Assembly: GCA_037576215.1 (NCBI GenBank)
Contig: JBANDB010000010.1
Span: forward strand, 2,852,001 to 2,916,000
Source: Armillaria gallica
Taxonomy: Eukaryota; Basidiomycota; Agaricomycetes; Agaricales; Physalacriaceae
DNA: 64,000 nt
Direction of reading: 5' to 3'
Position numbers and translations under genes: made by a program. The notes beneath the pieces are model-generated. The model made no database searches and was not told the origin of the DNA. It saw only the letters and a program-made list of their open reading frames with translations. This document shows positions 33,390 through 45,621 of the stretch, in pieces; within the stretch, counting starts at the first letter, position 1, and every line of letters begins with the position of its first letter.

Positions 33390-36300
33390 TGGCTTTGAGC
33401 CAAGCCTTTCACCACAAGGCAGACGGTCTACCACATGTGGATGAAGACGCTACTCCATGTGAGGACGAACTCGAGGCATTCGTGTCGATAACGAAGAGAT
33501 GGCACTCGGCGTTGATGCGGGCAAAAGATTAAACGCTCGTCTCCGGTTTGAAATACTGTGCATTGAGGCGGAATCGGTATGGATCAGTAAGGTTTCTGCG
33601 TTAGAAAGCCAGGAATGAGCTTCGATGACTATTATGCAGGGACATGGATAGTCACCAGGCACTGCGTGCTGATATCACGAGACAAGAGAGCTGAGTCTTG
33701 CGAGATGGAGCCTCCCGGATACATGATAAGCACGCATGTTTCACGGCCTGGGCGTGATGGTGATTGCAAGTTTTCTACGACCAGGCAGTGTTATCACTGA
33801 TGCTGAAAATCTGAGAGCATATGGCTCGGTCCCGAAAGTATCGATTGAAAGAAACCAAGCCAAGCGCTCATATGTTCAACTGGAACAGCACTAGTACATG
33901 TGATGAGTCCGTGATTAACGACGAAGTCTAGGAATGTTGAGTAGGATAAAATCGGCGAGCTGGAGGCTACGTACTTCGATCCAGGTTCAACCGCGCATCC
34001 TCAGATAGCTGGACAGCTCCTGCCAACCTGTAAGAATAGGCTTGTCAGTGCAATACCGAGTGTCTCACTCTCAATGCTTACATGCTTTTCTCCGTTTTGA
34101 CTGGACATCCACATGGTGGAATTCAGGGTTTGCGATTATCTGATAGCATGGGATACTGAAAGACCGCGCCCAGTCAGAGACACAGAAGGCCGTGATAAAA
34201 TCTACGGGGTTCTCAGGAACCTCAGAAACGATGGAAACGTCTGGGATGGCGGAAACGGACCCATCTTGACGGATATAAGACCTGTAAGCTGACGTCAATA
34301 CAGGATGACTTTCAAACGAGGTGGACAAGTTAAACGAATCAGAGATCTTGGTGGAAGAATGGTCTCATAGGACGTAAGTCCTCTGAAGTAGCAAATATAA
34401 AAGATATAACATCATGCGGAAAAGAATCGGGGGATGAAAACGCGGTAGCCTACCTCGAAGCAAAGCACAGAATATCTATAGACCGTCGTCAGCTTGAAAT
34501 CTATGACAGGCATGGAGAGAACCGGAAAAAAAGGAACACAGGACGCCATAGATCGACGAACGCAAGAACAACAGACACTTTCAGAGGTGAAGCTTTGGTA
34601 GAAGAAACTCACGTCTTTGGAGCAAGTCGCCCTAGGGCCATGGATGGACAAAAGACAAAAGTTTCACGAGACATATTTTCACTCCCATCCAGAGCGACAA
34701 AAGCATCTACTCATTTGAGCGTCGAAAACGTTGTGTGCCAAGTCTGGTCATTCTGTTAGTGAACAACAATGTCCGACGAATAGCAGTAAACTGGTCGCAC
34801 CATCAAAGAATTCGCCATTTGATTCCACGGCAGCAGCTCCAACAACAAAAACGCAGACGACGAGCTCGAAACCACCTGTACATGGTGTCAACTATCGCTT
34901 TTCTCGCAACCTCAAGGCCTCGGCCTCATGGATATAACGCACGTGTCAATGCTCCTTCAGGGATTGAGGTTCTCCGATGGCTATAGCCTCTGACCATTGT
35001 AGATGCCCCCAGAAATCGAAATTGACCGGATAACCACGAACAGGGCGCATCTATGCTGAGGGAAAATGGGAATGAGAAAGCAACAGGAAGACAGCTGAAT
35101 TGAGACATACATCGTCGTCCCGGGTTGTAGCAAGCCAAGCGGTGCAACGGAAGTAGTTGGAAGACCTACCTGTTGCCCATCGAGCGCGGTTTAGCTGTAC
35201 ACTGACGTTTTAGGACGTCTCAGCCAGGAGGGACTGTATCGCACGTACCAGCCAGCAAGGAAATCCGTGAACGGCGGCCATCGAGCATTTACGATAGCAG
35301 TGACATGGACACGATGCACAAGAGTAGAGACAGAAAAGAAATAATGGCCGTGCGCCTTCGGCTTCATCGTCGACGAGGGAGGAAGGAAGAGTTACCTTGC
35401 TTGTCAAGGTCTCTGTGGGTCTAAAAACCGTGATTACCAAGCGTAAATTGTCACATGATGTGATGTAATAGCGGCGTAATACTCCGTCATGCAGTGTCAC
35501 GATAATTGTCCAGAAATGTCAAGTTTACCAGAAGTGTCCTTCTACTCTAGCGGTCGCGACTCGCAATTCTTTCCCGTTTTACCTCGGATTTTTTTCTAGG
35601 ATATCTATTATGTACTGCCCTTCCTCGTTCCATCTACTTATCTGGTGTGTCTTGCTCCAAATAAATAATCAGGATTCCTGCCAGCGCGCACCGATTAGGG
35701 TTGACACTTCCCCGCCAGAATTGACTTGCGTGCCGGTACCATTCCGCAGCAACTCACATTCGACCAAATTTTTTCCAGCGAACATGATGGAGTCCACTTT
35801 GGAGGGTGAGTGCACCCAGTACTTCCAAGGTTGTTCTCTCCAAGTGCGCTCCAGCTGGGATAACTTGCTCAAATTGTCTAAGTACCACACTCTTTTCTTC
35901 ATGTCTTGTGAATCTCTGTCCTCAAATATTGGTAGCGTATTGTTGATCCATAAAATCAGATTATCGTACTTGAAAGGAAAAAGGCTTGAACACCGCTCAA
36001 GCAAGGTATGAAAGTCGTCGACCGACGACCGCTAGTTGAGAATTTTTTTGAAATTCCCAAACAAAACCAATCAATCTTTTCACGTGCATCGCGCGTTCAA
36101 AACCGGACCGAGACCCGGACTGTGACAGTGAACAACCATCCAGTGTCGACGTTACCTCCAAGAACCACGGAATACTGAGTACTTGAAGTCCAGTCTCAGG
36201 GTATCCGTTTCAATTTGGTCTTCTGCACTTCGCGCCTATGATGATTCTGATCTAGTCTTCATTTACTGGTGGCTTACCAAAGCTGCATCTGTAAAGGCAT

Positions 36301-37244
36301 TATTTGAGTTACACAAGATCGAAATAATTGTAAGAATTTTTTCTGTAATAGAGGGTCACCTGATTGTCGGTTAAGCTGCGGAAGTACCGCAATGTATTTT
36401 CAGGATTGCTTTACTCCATGATAGGTTCTCGGGCCGGTAACTCTTCGACTGGGCGAAATTAGCGCTTATCCTGGAGCGATCTCGAAGTCCGAACATCGTA
36501 GTTTGACCTGCATCGCCCCCTCGATAACACGATACCCTACTGAAGCCGGAGCTCCTCTTTTCAATTCTGCTTGGGGTACGTCCAATTCCGTCTTATGAAA
36601 CTTTACTCGACTTCATTTTAACCAAGTTGTATTTCGCCTTTCTTTCATCAAGATGACACTCCCATACCGGTGGAAGGACGAAACTCCGAGCTTCATGGTG
36701 CACGCCCCACTTTTGCTTCGGACCATCGGTTTTTGAGCGGCACCAGGAGCTACAGATATTCTTCCCTTCTCGTCTCGAGCATTCACCCTTTTTCATAGCT
36801 CTGCATACCAGGACTCGAGGCCTCCCTGGAATTGATATACTAATAACACGCGTACGCCATGAGTGAGTTTACTTGCACCTTTCGATATGCAATCCTCGGG
36901 AGTACTGTGTTGTACTTCGCTGAAATGACCCTCTACAAAATGTGAGCTCAGCAGTGCTCGTACACACCAACCCCAATCCTGACAAAAAAGGTAGAACGCT
37001 ACATTCTGATGCCATCACACAGCTCCAATCATGAGCGGAGTCCTCCGCGTCACCTTCGCCTATCACTGCGCCTTTTACCACACAAACGACGCAAATGCAT
37101 ATGCTGTGTCGAGGTCGCTAGTATTGATTGTCCGCTTCGGCAGACGTATTCTCACCTCTCGGCTGTGATTTCAGTCCGAACCGTGGATAGTATTTATTCG
37201 CTCGGTTGATAATCCTGACTCCCAATTCATACTTGCGACCCACC
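33390..37244. other. Long stretch without a confident gene
   Basis: Weak candidates only. Minus 34071-34328 contains DVSIVSEVPENPVDFITAF, which reads like coding sequence and is flanked by splice-like sites. Minus 35669-36004 (RVWYLDNLSKLSQLERTW, then KYWVHSPSKVDSIMFAG) is open for 111 codons but starts at TTG and is overlapped by a 133-codon plus frame. None matches a family I recognise. The rest shows only short frames. Confidence 0.35.
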
Positions 37245-38313
37245 ATGACAACCTACCTCCGCAGCCTCCTTGAAGGCAGCTCGTATGCGAGAAATGGGAA
37301 ACGCTCTCATTCGAATACGACGTCTCCCACTTCTGCATCTTCTGGATATGGTTCAAAGCGAAACAAGGGCCGTCCAGTATCCTATTCATCCTTCCCTCCC
37401 CTGGACCATTCACACCCCTCGCTGCTAGAGAACACCAAGAAACAGCATCACCACCACCACCACCACCACCACCATCACCATCCTCGTAGGTATCATTTCC
37501 TGTCAATATTGAATTAAATAGCTGATTCTCCCCATCACAGCGACGCCTTATCCCATTCTGCTTCCCTCTGTATCCCAGCACTCGCATTCAAGCTCCACAG
37601 ATTCACTAACACATACATCATCTCATAAACCCACTCCCAGCGCCACACACTCCGAACCTCGCCCTGTCCTGAAGAAGAGAAGCACCTGGCAATCAAAACC
37701 ACATACGGGGCCCCAGCGTACGTCATTATTACGTACCCAGATAATCGATTTTCGCTAAACTCAGCATATCACAGACCACGTCTCATTCGCTAACCCCAAC
37801 CGTCCTGACGTCCTACACATGCACCCTCTCCTTGCTTCCAGCCGACTGAACCGCGCACCCATATCATACGACGTGACATTCGCACCTTCCTCCACATCTG
37901 TCGTGGACCGCAGAACACGGACAGCTATACCCACTCATACACTCTCCCAACCCGCGACTGACCCCGCCAAATCGATCAAACTCGTGCTGAGATGCGATAG
38001 ATTCCCTTGGCCGGTCATCGTATACCCCCAGCGCCCGGCACCCATAACAAACCTCGACCTGCTGTATGCTGTCCACAGTATGCTCTCGACAAGGGTGACA
38101 CACGAGGAATGGGAGTCACTCGGACACGGGACGCATGCTCAGCTGAAAGCTACGACGGCGTACGAGGTGCGGTGTGCGAAGCTTGGCGGGGGGTGGGAGG
38201 ATGGTGTGAGGAGGATCGACTGGCTGGGCGAGAAGACGTGCTTGGTCGGCGTCGAGGTGGATAAAAGTGCTTCTGACTGTGGGGTTGGGAAGTTGGTCTT
38301 TGCGAAGCCTTGA
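37245..38313 (+). CDS. DUF6699-like domain protein with poly-histidine tract
   Basis: Three exons (37245-37485, 37541-37717, 37775-38313) joined in phase 1 twice give 318 residues. The ATG at 37245 has a good context (caccATGa). The N-terminal half is Ser/Pro/basic-rich and disordered-looking, with a run of 12 His at residues 68-79 encoded by mixed CAC/CAT. The C-terminal half from about residue 150 starts with HMHPLLASS and PISYDVTFAP and continues through PWPVIVYP, TNLDLLYAVHSML and THEEWESL, the block order I associate with the Agaricomycete DUF6699 domain. Function of that domain is unknown. No signal peptide. Apparently intact. Confidence 0.78.
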
Positions 38314-38427
38314 ACTACTTTCTCTTGCCTTGGCGATACGCTGGGATATTCTGTTGAAGGAATCGTATCTCTGAGACTATGGACTTATGGAAAACATTGT
38401 ATATCAGAAAGAATTTGTTAAAGATAT

Positions 38428-39170
38428 CTACCAGCCGAGCTTCTGCCACATATCGCGGTACGCCGGACATTTCCAACAGAACAAGTTCACCCGGCGCTCT
38501 GTCTCATCTCGGAATTCTTCATCAAACCGTTCTAATGCAAATTGTTTCCAATGCGTCGAGTTTTTCTTCTCCTGCATATTCATACCATCAATGACGATCC
38601 TCAACAGCGAACATATATCTCCCACATCCCCATCATGCTTGCTCCGAAGACGCGACACCCTGGACTTCATGTGGTCCTCCCACCCCTTGAGCTTGTGCAG
38701 CAGCAGGATCGACATAGGAACCACGGGAAGTCCCTGCTTATCGACAATAGCCTCGGAAAATATCCTCGGGAGCTGTAATATCCCCGGCTTGAGGATATCG
38801 ACCTTGGTTTTCTCCAGCTTCCCTTCTACATAATCGCTGTACCACAGAACTTTCCACGTCGCTCCAGGTGTTTTGGCGTCCACAAGATAGAAACGATCTG
38901 GATTCTTAGTAACCAGGAATTCCTTCAACCACTCTGGCTTGCACGTATGCGATGACATCAGAATGTCGACGTCCTACCACTTCGTCAGTATCCACAATCG
39001 AGGGATACGAATACTAGTGAGCTCACATTTGGTAGGCGGTCATTTCCATAAAGGTAGCATGCCGTACTGCCGAGGATCGCAAATGTGCATTCCGCCTCTC
39101 TGAAGATACGAGTAACTTCTTTCGCGGCACGAAACACGACAGCCGGAAACCGCGCGTTGGAATTATCAGA
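38428..39170 (-). CDS. Nucleotidyltransferase-fold protein (Agaricomycete multicopy family)
   Basis: Two exons are clear: 39027-39170 (48 codons) and 38428-38973 (181 residues plus stop), joined in phase 0 over a 53-nt intron. The junction rebuilds the nucleotidyltransferase signature hG[GS]x(9-13)Dh[DE]h as LGSTACYLYGN...LPN followed by DVDIL; D-V-D would be the metal-binding pair. Downstream are SHTCKPEWLKEFLV, a KVDIL strand and LPVVPMSILLLHKLKGWEDH. Family members may transfer nucleotides to RNA, protein or antibiotics, but the acceptor is unknown. Exon 39027-39170 starts after a ctag acceptor; the first exon further upstream is not resolved. Decayed relatives lie at 39790-40050, 46795-47355 and 48975-49990. 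Confidence 0.7.
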
Positions 39171-39789
39171 CTAGCTGAGGTCGTGGCAACTGAAAGTGAG
39201 GTACGAGATTTCGGTGGTAGAGACGACGAAGACTGGGATCTTCTTGTGCCCTGCCTGTCATACGCATCGTCAGGTATCCACTGATTAATGATAGCCAGAC
39301 CGGAGAAATGCTGCTCGTCGTCCATGGGAGCGATTGTACCAGAGAACAATTCGAAGAGGCGCAGATGGTGACTGTTACAACGAAAGAAAATTCGCGTCAA
39401 TCTGTGAATTTCAAACGAGGTGCTCTCCAGTTCAAATTGAAACCGGATGCCGTTTACGGAGGTAGTTCAATTAATTTTAGAGAACGGCACTATGACCAGA
39501 ATACAACAACAACAGCGCCCTATCATTCCGAGGCATTGATGGAGTTGATAATTCTTAGTTCTGGCAAACTGTCCGGAATAAAGACCTCGGTACCCGTCCT
39601 AGCTACCGACTCTGTCGCCTCTTCGTGTACGGCAGATAGAATATTTCAGGAAGATGATCCACGCTGGAGGTTGTGTCAAAAACACAGGAGAAAAATGACA
39701 GTGGTGGTACTCGCGCGATAGGAACGCTGATTTCCGAGAGGAAGCATGGGAATACTTTCATACATGCCTTGTTACTCCGTCAAGCCATG

Positions 39790-40050
39790 AAACTGTCGAC
39801 CTTTGAACGTAGCTCCAACTGATTTGGCGTCCACGAGATAGAAACTACCTGGAATCGTGACGACAAGGAACTCCTTCACCGGTTCTAGTTTGCGGGAATT
39901 ACTTATGGTGTCGTCTACCCTATATACGCGCTCTCGTGTCCATATATTTCCCCAAAACCCTCAAGAAATTTGGCAATCTGACTTTCATCAGGATTTGAAG
40001 CCCGTCTTTACGGTGTCGATCAATGAAGTCATCGCGGACGACGGGGATTT
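39790..40050 (-). pseudogene. Fragment of the nucleotidyltransferase-like gene
   Basis: The stretch gatttggcgtccacgagata and the following aaggaactccttcac match the complement of the LVDAKTPG and LKEFLV coding region of the adjacent gene. Further right, tttccccaaaaccctcaaga and ttcatcaggatttgaag recur near 51730-51790. It is a rearranged fragment with no open frame. Confidence 0.6.
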
Positions 40051-40255
40051 ATTAGAAAGAGAAAAGTAAAGAGTGGCTACCGCTACTAAGTAGTCGGGAA
40101 ATCACAGATGGAATGAAACAGTCCGGATAGCAATGAAGCCAATGGTGTAGGAAAGTCCACAATAAATTAGAAACTGGATGCTCTGTTCAGGAGACCAAAG
40201 AACATTAAAATTGAACAACGACGTCTCGCAAAAGAAAAAAGCAGGCTTACACATG

Positions 40256-41197
40256 CTAAACATTGACAACCCCTGCTTCACCAGATTTAGGAAGCACCAA
40301 TCCCATACCGATAGCCCAGTCGCTCTGGCCCATCTCAGAAATCAGCTCGTTCGCCAACATCAGCCTCCTTTCGTACTTCTTCGGCGCCCCTACTCTCCGG
40401 ATGACCCTATCGCACATCTGCAGACACCCAGTCAACGAGTTTCATACAGTCAAGAGCACGGCCGTAGACAGAAGCAAGAACCCGATAAGGAGGCTCCCGA
40501 CTGGCGAGGCGTTGAAGGCAAGAATAGCGGATACATAGACTAACATCGTCGCGCATGTGATAGCGAAGCTTTCCATTGCGGTAAGATCTCGCAGCCACTG
40601 TCCTGATGTAACAGCTTTGAGATCGTCGACAGATCCCTGCAAGCGGACCCAGCGATCATGACAAAGCAGGATGAAGAGGTCGCCCTGAACGCCGGGCTCT
40701 TCCTGGCCCTTCCATCCATTTTCGTCCCTCAGCTTGATGACGATTACATTGATGAGCCGCGATGTCATGAATCCTCCCAAAACTCCCAGGGCCCACCAAT
40801 CTCGGATAAGAGCCAGCGAGACTGCGATGATGAGTGTCAGGACCTGGCAGAGAGCGTACAGGAGAGTGGCAGGAATGAAGAAGGACCGGTTCTCAGCAGA
40901 TGGGTAGACGTGGGCAGTGACGAGGTGGCCTGTAACCCCGATACTTTGTAGATAGTACACGGTGGCGGGATTTTCGACGCGGAAGACGTATCCGGAGGTC
41001 ATAGCGCCTGTGATAGGGAACTCGCCACAGTTGATCTCGCTTGCAGATTGCTGCTGGTGCATGCCTGGTGCGAGAACTAGAGCATCGGAGTACGAAGCTG
41101 TTCCAGAGAGAGCGGTCCTGATGGTGACAAGAGGGAGATCTGCGAGAGCGATGAGCCCGGTGGCTTGGACGGTGCCGGTGATGTTGGAGTCGAGCAT
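40256..41197 (-). pseudogene. Multi-pass membrane protein interrupted by a single in-frame TGA
   Basis: From ATG at 41197 a 251-codon frame runs through an extracellular-looking part (PITGAMTSGYVFRVENPATV), a membrane segment (LLYALCQVLTLIIAVSLAL), a second around FMTSRLINVIVIKL, the conserved loop GDLFILLCHDRWVRLQGSVD then DLKAVTSGQWLRD, and two more helices. It stops at TGA 40442-40444, but the same frame continues for 61 codons (QMCDRVIRRVGAPKKYERRL ... ELISEMGQSDWAIGMGLVL) to TAG at 40256. The continuation matches the usual end of this fungal family as I remember it, so the TGA looks like a nonsense mutation or a readthrough stop. A 30-nt intron starting gtatga would remove it but is too short. 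The true N-terminus may include an upstream exon. Confidence 0.62.
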
Positions 41198-41199
41198 GG

Positions 41200-42112
41200 A
41201 GAAATGTTGGGAGCTTGGAGGAGAGGGAAATAAGGTGTGCAGCGCCGTGGTGCCAGTGGACGAGGTATTTGAAGGATATCGACATCGATTATTATCAGTT
41301 GCACACCTTCAGGCCACTTTGAGCAATAATGCATAATGACTTTAGTCTGCCACCTCGTCGCCATTGTTTAGAGTCCATTGTTATTACTGGGAAGAATAAC
41401 GAGATAATAAAACAAGAAAAACTCACATATGGTTTTCCGGAGGAATGGCCGGACCTGTTTTGTCTGAGATATCCGGGCTGTGTAATAAATTCTTTGTTAC
41501 TCCTCACCTGTGGTTGTGAGGTAGGAGGATTTTCACACGCGGAGAAGAAAAGGAAGCGCAGGGTGAGTACCAGTGGGGGACAGGTATCACATAAATTTGG
41601 AGGGAAGTCGTTTGAACTCCACGTGAAATGACAGAGATCCTAGCGACTTTGGGGTCGCGCAAAAACCGGAAACCCGGCGCGAGGGCCGAGGCAAAAAATA
41701 AACTCCGATTTGCAAATCATGAAACCTACGCGTGACTGCGCTGTTCGATGTTTGGTAGCTCTTGACCTCTTTCTCTTTCTCTTTCCTCTTCCTCCGACGT
41801 TCCTCAAGCGCCAGTCTGCTTGAACGCGGAACAGAATTGTGCCTGCGGCGTGCTACGACCTTGACCTCGATCCGGCTGGTATATGTGGCCGTTGTTCTTC
41901 ATTGAGGACAATGGTCTGATATTCTTCTACAGCCAGAATATCCATCGAGTACATGAACTAATGCCGGATTTGAAAGACTTAGGAGGTGGCGGACTTGTCT
42001 GTTGATCTATGGCATTGGCAGTCTTGACGACGCTTGAAGCTTAAGGAGAACAATGTGAGTGCCAGCATCTTCGCACGAGTGTCTGCTATTGAACCTTGTT
42101 TTATCAGCATAT
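41200..42112. other. No confident gene
   Basis: A 100-codon plus frame at 41329-41631 and overlapping minus frames have no motif. The polypyrimidine-rich block near 41770-41800 could be promoter of the following exon. Confidence 0.4.
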
Positions 42113-42191
42113 ATGCGTCTTCAATCAGTCGTCTGCGTCTTGGCTGCAACATCGTGCATCACTCTGTCAATAGTCAACGGTGCCATTCTAG
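42113..42191 (+). CDS. Putative first exon of a small secreted protein
   Basis: ATG at 42113 opens a 26-codon block (MRLQSVVCVLAATSCITLSI then VNGAIL) that looks like a signal peptide with an alanine/glycine cleavage region and ends at a gtcagc donor. Downstream open blocks (for example CLLCRIATTVPIFYNTVAEE near 42280-42350 and VDEAHIPLAFDGPIGLDARS near 42570-42630) could be later exons, but I cannot join them unambiguously or name the protein. Confidence 0.35.
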
Positions 42192-44373
42192 GTCAGCGTG
42201 CGGGACCGTAACAACGATGATGTGCATGTGTACCCATGAAGATACCGACTGATTGATTCATATCCGGACCGATAACCAGGTTCAATTGTCTTCTCTGCCG
42301 TATCGCGACAACAGTTCCCATCTTTTACAATACTGTCGCTGAGGAATGTCAGACATAGATGTGATGCGGATGCTACAGCGGTGCGCTATATTACCTTCTT
42401 TCGAAATCTACAGGTTCTTGACTCTACGGTTAGATACGGCATGACTCTTGAACATCGCCCGAGCTCGACATTTTCATGGCGTACTGCTCTTGCCCGGTCT
42501 GGATTCTCTCACATAGGACGCACTTGTTCTTCCTTCGGTAAACGTGAGTTTCATTCTTTACAAAAGTGTCAGTTGATGAAGCGCACATTCCCCTTGCATT
42601 TGATGGCCCCATTGGGCTGGATGCACGAAGTTGTTGCGTCCATAATTTCTGTTCCTGACACCACCCTGTTCGTTTCCGATGTTTTCAGATGTAGCTGACG
42701 ATGTCGGTTTGAGATCTCTGATGGATATAAGGAACTTCATTCTGAGGTACGCAACACTTTATTCCCTTGATCGCCCTCTCGCACGATGCCATGTCTATAT
42801 TTTCTACTTCAGAGGGTATCTCATACCCTATGAGACTATTTATCTACCAAGATCTGATCATTTCCTTTGCTTTGCCGGAGTATAAATCTATGCTGACGTT
42901 CGCAATTAGGGTCCTACTTCCAATCAAGACCACGATCACTAAGGCCCAAATGTCGGCTTCAAGGTTCGAACAACAAGCACCAGTCTGACTGACCAAGGAT
43001 GCCCGTCGTCGGCAAGGTGATGAGCCCAATTCTTTGTCATCTATGTTACTGATACGAGATTATCTCTAGACCATTCACCCTACGTACTCGACCAAAGTTA
43101 GGAATACAATCTTATATTCCGGGTTCAGTTAAGATGCTGCGCTGGAGCTGCGCCTTTGAGTTCGGCCAACTAATTCGATTGCTCCTGTAGTCGCTACTAT
43201 AGGTATCTATATTGTCTTTAACAAGGGTCTCAATTAAGCGGGGTTCTCAAAGGCTATCCTGTTCGAATACGAACTGACTTTCTTTCCGTCATTGCGTTAA
43301 CACTTGTACGTGTGTATGGTTGGCGTCGGTGAGATCTGTGTATGCGTGCTGCGACGGTCTGGGATCGTCCGGCCTACCGACTTGTTGTTGAGCTTACCAG
43401 ACTGAGCTTCGATATCACATTGCAAGTGATGACTCAGAAGACGGCAGATGGCTGACGACTAGACGACTATTAGTCTCTATGGTTGTGAGAGCTTCGATGA
43501 TTGCAATGTCACAGATCTGTTCGGGAACTTTTGTCGCCATATAACACAACTGCTTCTTTCTCTCTCCACCGTCTCCTCCTTCCATGCTTTGGTGATAATC
43601 AACTGAGTCCTTGGAGCATGTCGACGGTCTCTCCACCATAGCCTCGTCATTGGAACATCGAAACCAGTCAGTCATCAAGTTGTCGAGGTGAGATTCTTCG
43701 TCTAGTCAAGTGATTCCCCTCGGGGATGCCGGTACTCCTTCGGCAGTACAATCAACGGGGTGCTTCTTCATCCAGCGTTGGATTTGTTAGGAACTGGAAG
43801 TATTTTGATCTTCCAAGCTACAACCAGGGCCATTTGTATCGAACTCTATGTTGGTTCGCAGATCACCATAGCATTTTAACATCTAACTTCTCAGTTGAAA
43901 TAGCCACCTAACTGATTTTCATATGGTGCCTTGACGCGTATTCTTTTCCAGCACCTTCCTGTAAACCTCGGAAAGCTCTTCATTTCGTGAAGGGGTGCGC
44001 GCCGCCCAAGATAGATGAAATAGGTTTGATTCGATTGCTGTCTCAGTGTATGCGCATCCATCTGATTCCTCCTTCCTTTCTGTAGATTTAGTGCATCAAG
44101 GTTTCTCTGACATCCCATCGCCAATAAGCGGTGTCGGTCATATATCAAGAACTCTGGGGTGTTCAATGTCATTTCGGTCCTAGTAGGGACACCAGCCGCA
44201 GGCACTTTTGTGTTTCATAGTGTCCATGTCCGCTGTGGCGGTCTCAATGGCAATTGATTATCTGGTTCGATCTTTGTTATAACCTTGCATTAGAATATGT
44301 GGCTGCGGAAGCTGAGTATATGAAGCAACAAACATGCCTCTTTGCTCATATCTACCTTCCACCTACACCTATT
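42192..44373. other. No confident gene
   Basis: Beyond the possible exons mentioned for the signal-peptide start, this stretch shows only short frames on both strands, several from non-ATG codons. No repeats or transposon ends recognised. Confidence 0.4.
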
Positions 44374-45621
44374 ATGGAGGTCCCACCACCTGACCTTTCC
44401 CAAGATGAAAAAAGAATCATTTTTGACCTGCTTGACATGAATCTGAACTGTATAGTTCTGCAATCATTGTTGCATGGTAAGGTCATCCTCAATTTCTGAT
44501 GCGTTCTTTTTGAAATTTCACTTTTCAGGTCTATATACCGGCACTGTAGCAGTAACTTTATGGACTATATGTGCGTTGGCTTTTAACCCTCATCAGACGA
44601 GGAGTTATCAATCTCTCAATACAGTCACTTCTATGAAGCGGTTACATGGTACATTCCTGCGTACCATCATCATCATGCTTTATGTTCTCTTGACAATAAT
44701 ATTCACAATGACCTGGGCCTTTGTGTGTCATGCATTCATTCAGTACGGCGATAATTATTACAGCGTGTACTCAGCTTTGACAGATGATGGGCTGTGGTGG
44801 AGAGCATGTTATTTCATCAGCAGTATCACTGGCGGTATTAGCACACTTCTTGTTGATGTCACTATCGTATGTCAGCCTATCTGGTCCTGTCAATCAAGAA
44901 CAACTGATTTGTTGTAGATATGGCGTTGCTGGGTGCTTTGGGATTGTCAGTGGCGAATTGTTTCACTACCAATTATTTGTACTATAGCTGCAACCAGTGA
45001 GTCTAGTTATTTGTCTTTAGATATGCCATGCACTCAATATTTTAGTCATGAAGACAATGCAAATTCTCACTAATCTCCTTGATTACACTGATGGTATTAC
45101 CAAGACCGGAGCTTTTGCACCAAATATTGACTGGTCATTGATATACGCCTCACTGGTGCTCACAACAAACCTCGTCTGTACACTTTTGATTGTGTATCAA
45201 ATTGTCCGCTTTGCGCAAAGGTTATTCCTGTTCCGAAGCATTATTTCTGCTCTTATTGAGTCCTGTGCAATTTATACACTGGCACTGGTTGTGTACCTTT
45301 CACTTGTGGGCAGGAATATGATGGCTGCCTATTATGCTGACATCCTTGCAGCATACATTAGGGTAAAGGCCTCTCTGGATTGAATCTTGTTCAGTGGCTA
45401 ATTGCTTCCTTATCATATGGCAGTCTATCACTCCGACGCTCCTGGTGCTACGTGTGGCAGCCAGGCCGACATCCAGCTCTAGTGATGAGGAGTCAACTGA
45501 TTCCACACCTTTATCAGACATTAACTTTCAGCCAATGGGGGAAAATAGTATTGGCTCTGACAACCCCAGTGACCAGAGCTTCTCAGGATCTCACAGAATA
45601 GGCACAACCGAAAGTGTATGA
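44374..45621 (+). CDS. Serpentine (about seven-helix) membrane protein, Agaricomycete family
   Basis: Five exons (44374-44476, 44529-44866, 44918-44996, 45046-45362, 45424-45621) with introns of 49-61 nt give 344 residues; all phases agree. Hydrophobic segments: LLHGLYTGTVAVTLWTICAL, IIIMLYVLLTIIFTMTWAFV, YFISSITGGISTLLVDVTIW followed by RCWVLWDCQWRIV, IICTIAA, SLVLTTNLVCTLLIVYQIV, SALIESCAIYTLALVVYLSL, and SITPTLLVLRVAA before a Ser/Asp-rich tail. The W-R-x-W after helix 3 and the ALIESxAIY block are typical of a large Agaricomycete family of uncharacterised membrane proteins that resemble receptors. No lesion seen, which is notable in the relic-rich neighbourhood. The start at 44374 is chosen over an earlier in-frame codon at 44254. 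Confidence 0.78.

Noticed and set aside
39300..39721. 137-codon plus frame upstream of the nucleotidyltransferase gene
   Set aside because: The DNA is the 5' flank of the minus-strand gene, duplicated at 46.9-47.4 kb without keeping this frame.
40414..40444. 30-nt intron (gtatga...gcag) removing the TGA of the membrane protein
   Set aside because: Shorter than any intron used in this window, and the excluded codons seem to fit the protein; left as nonsense or readthrough.
42950..43000. tRNA-like B box ggttcgaac
   Set aside because: No A box, acceptor stem or cloverleaf can be drawn around it.
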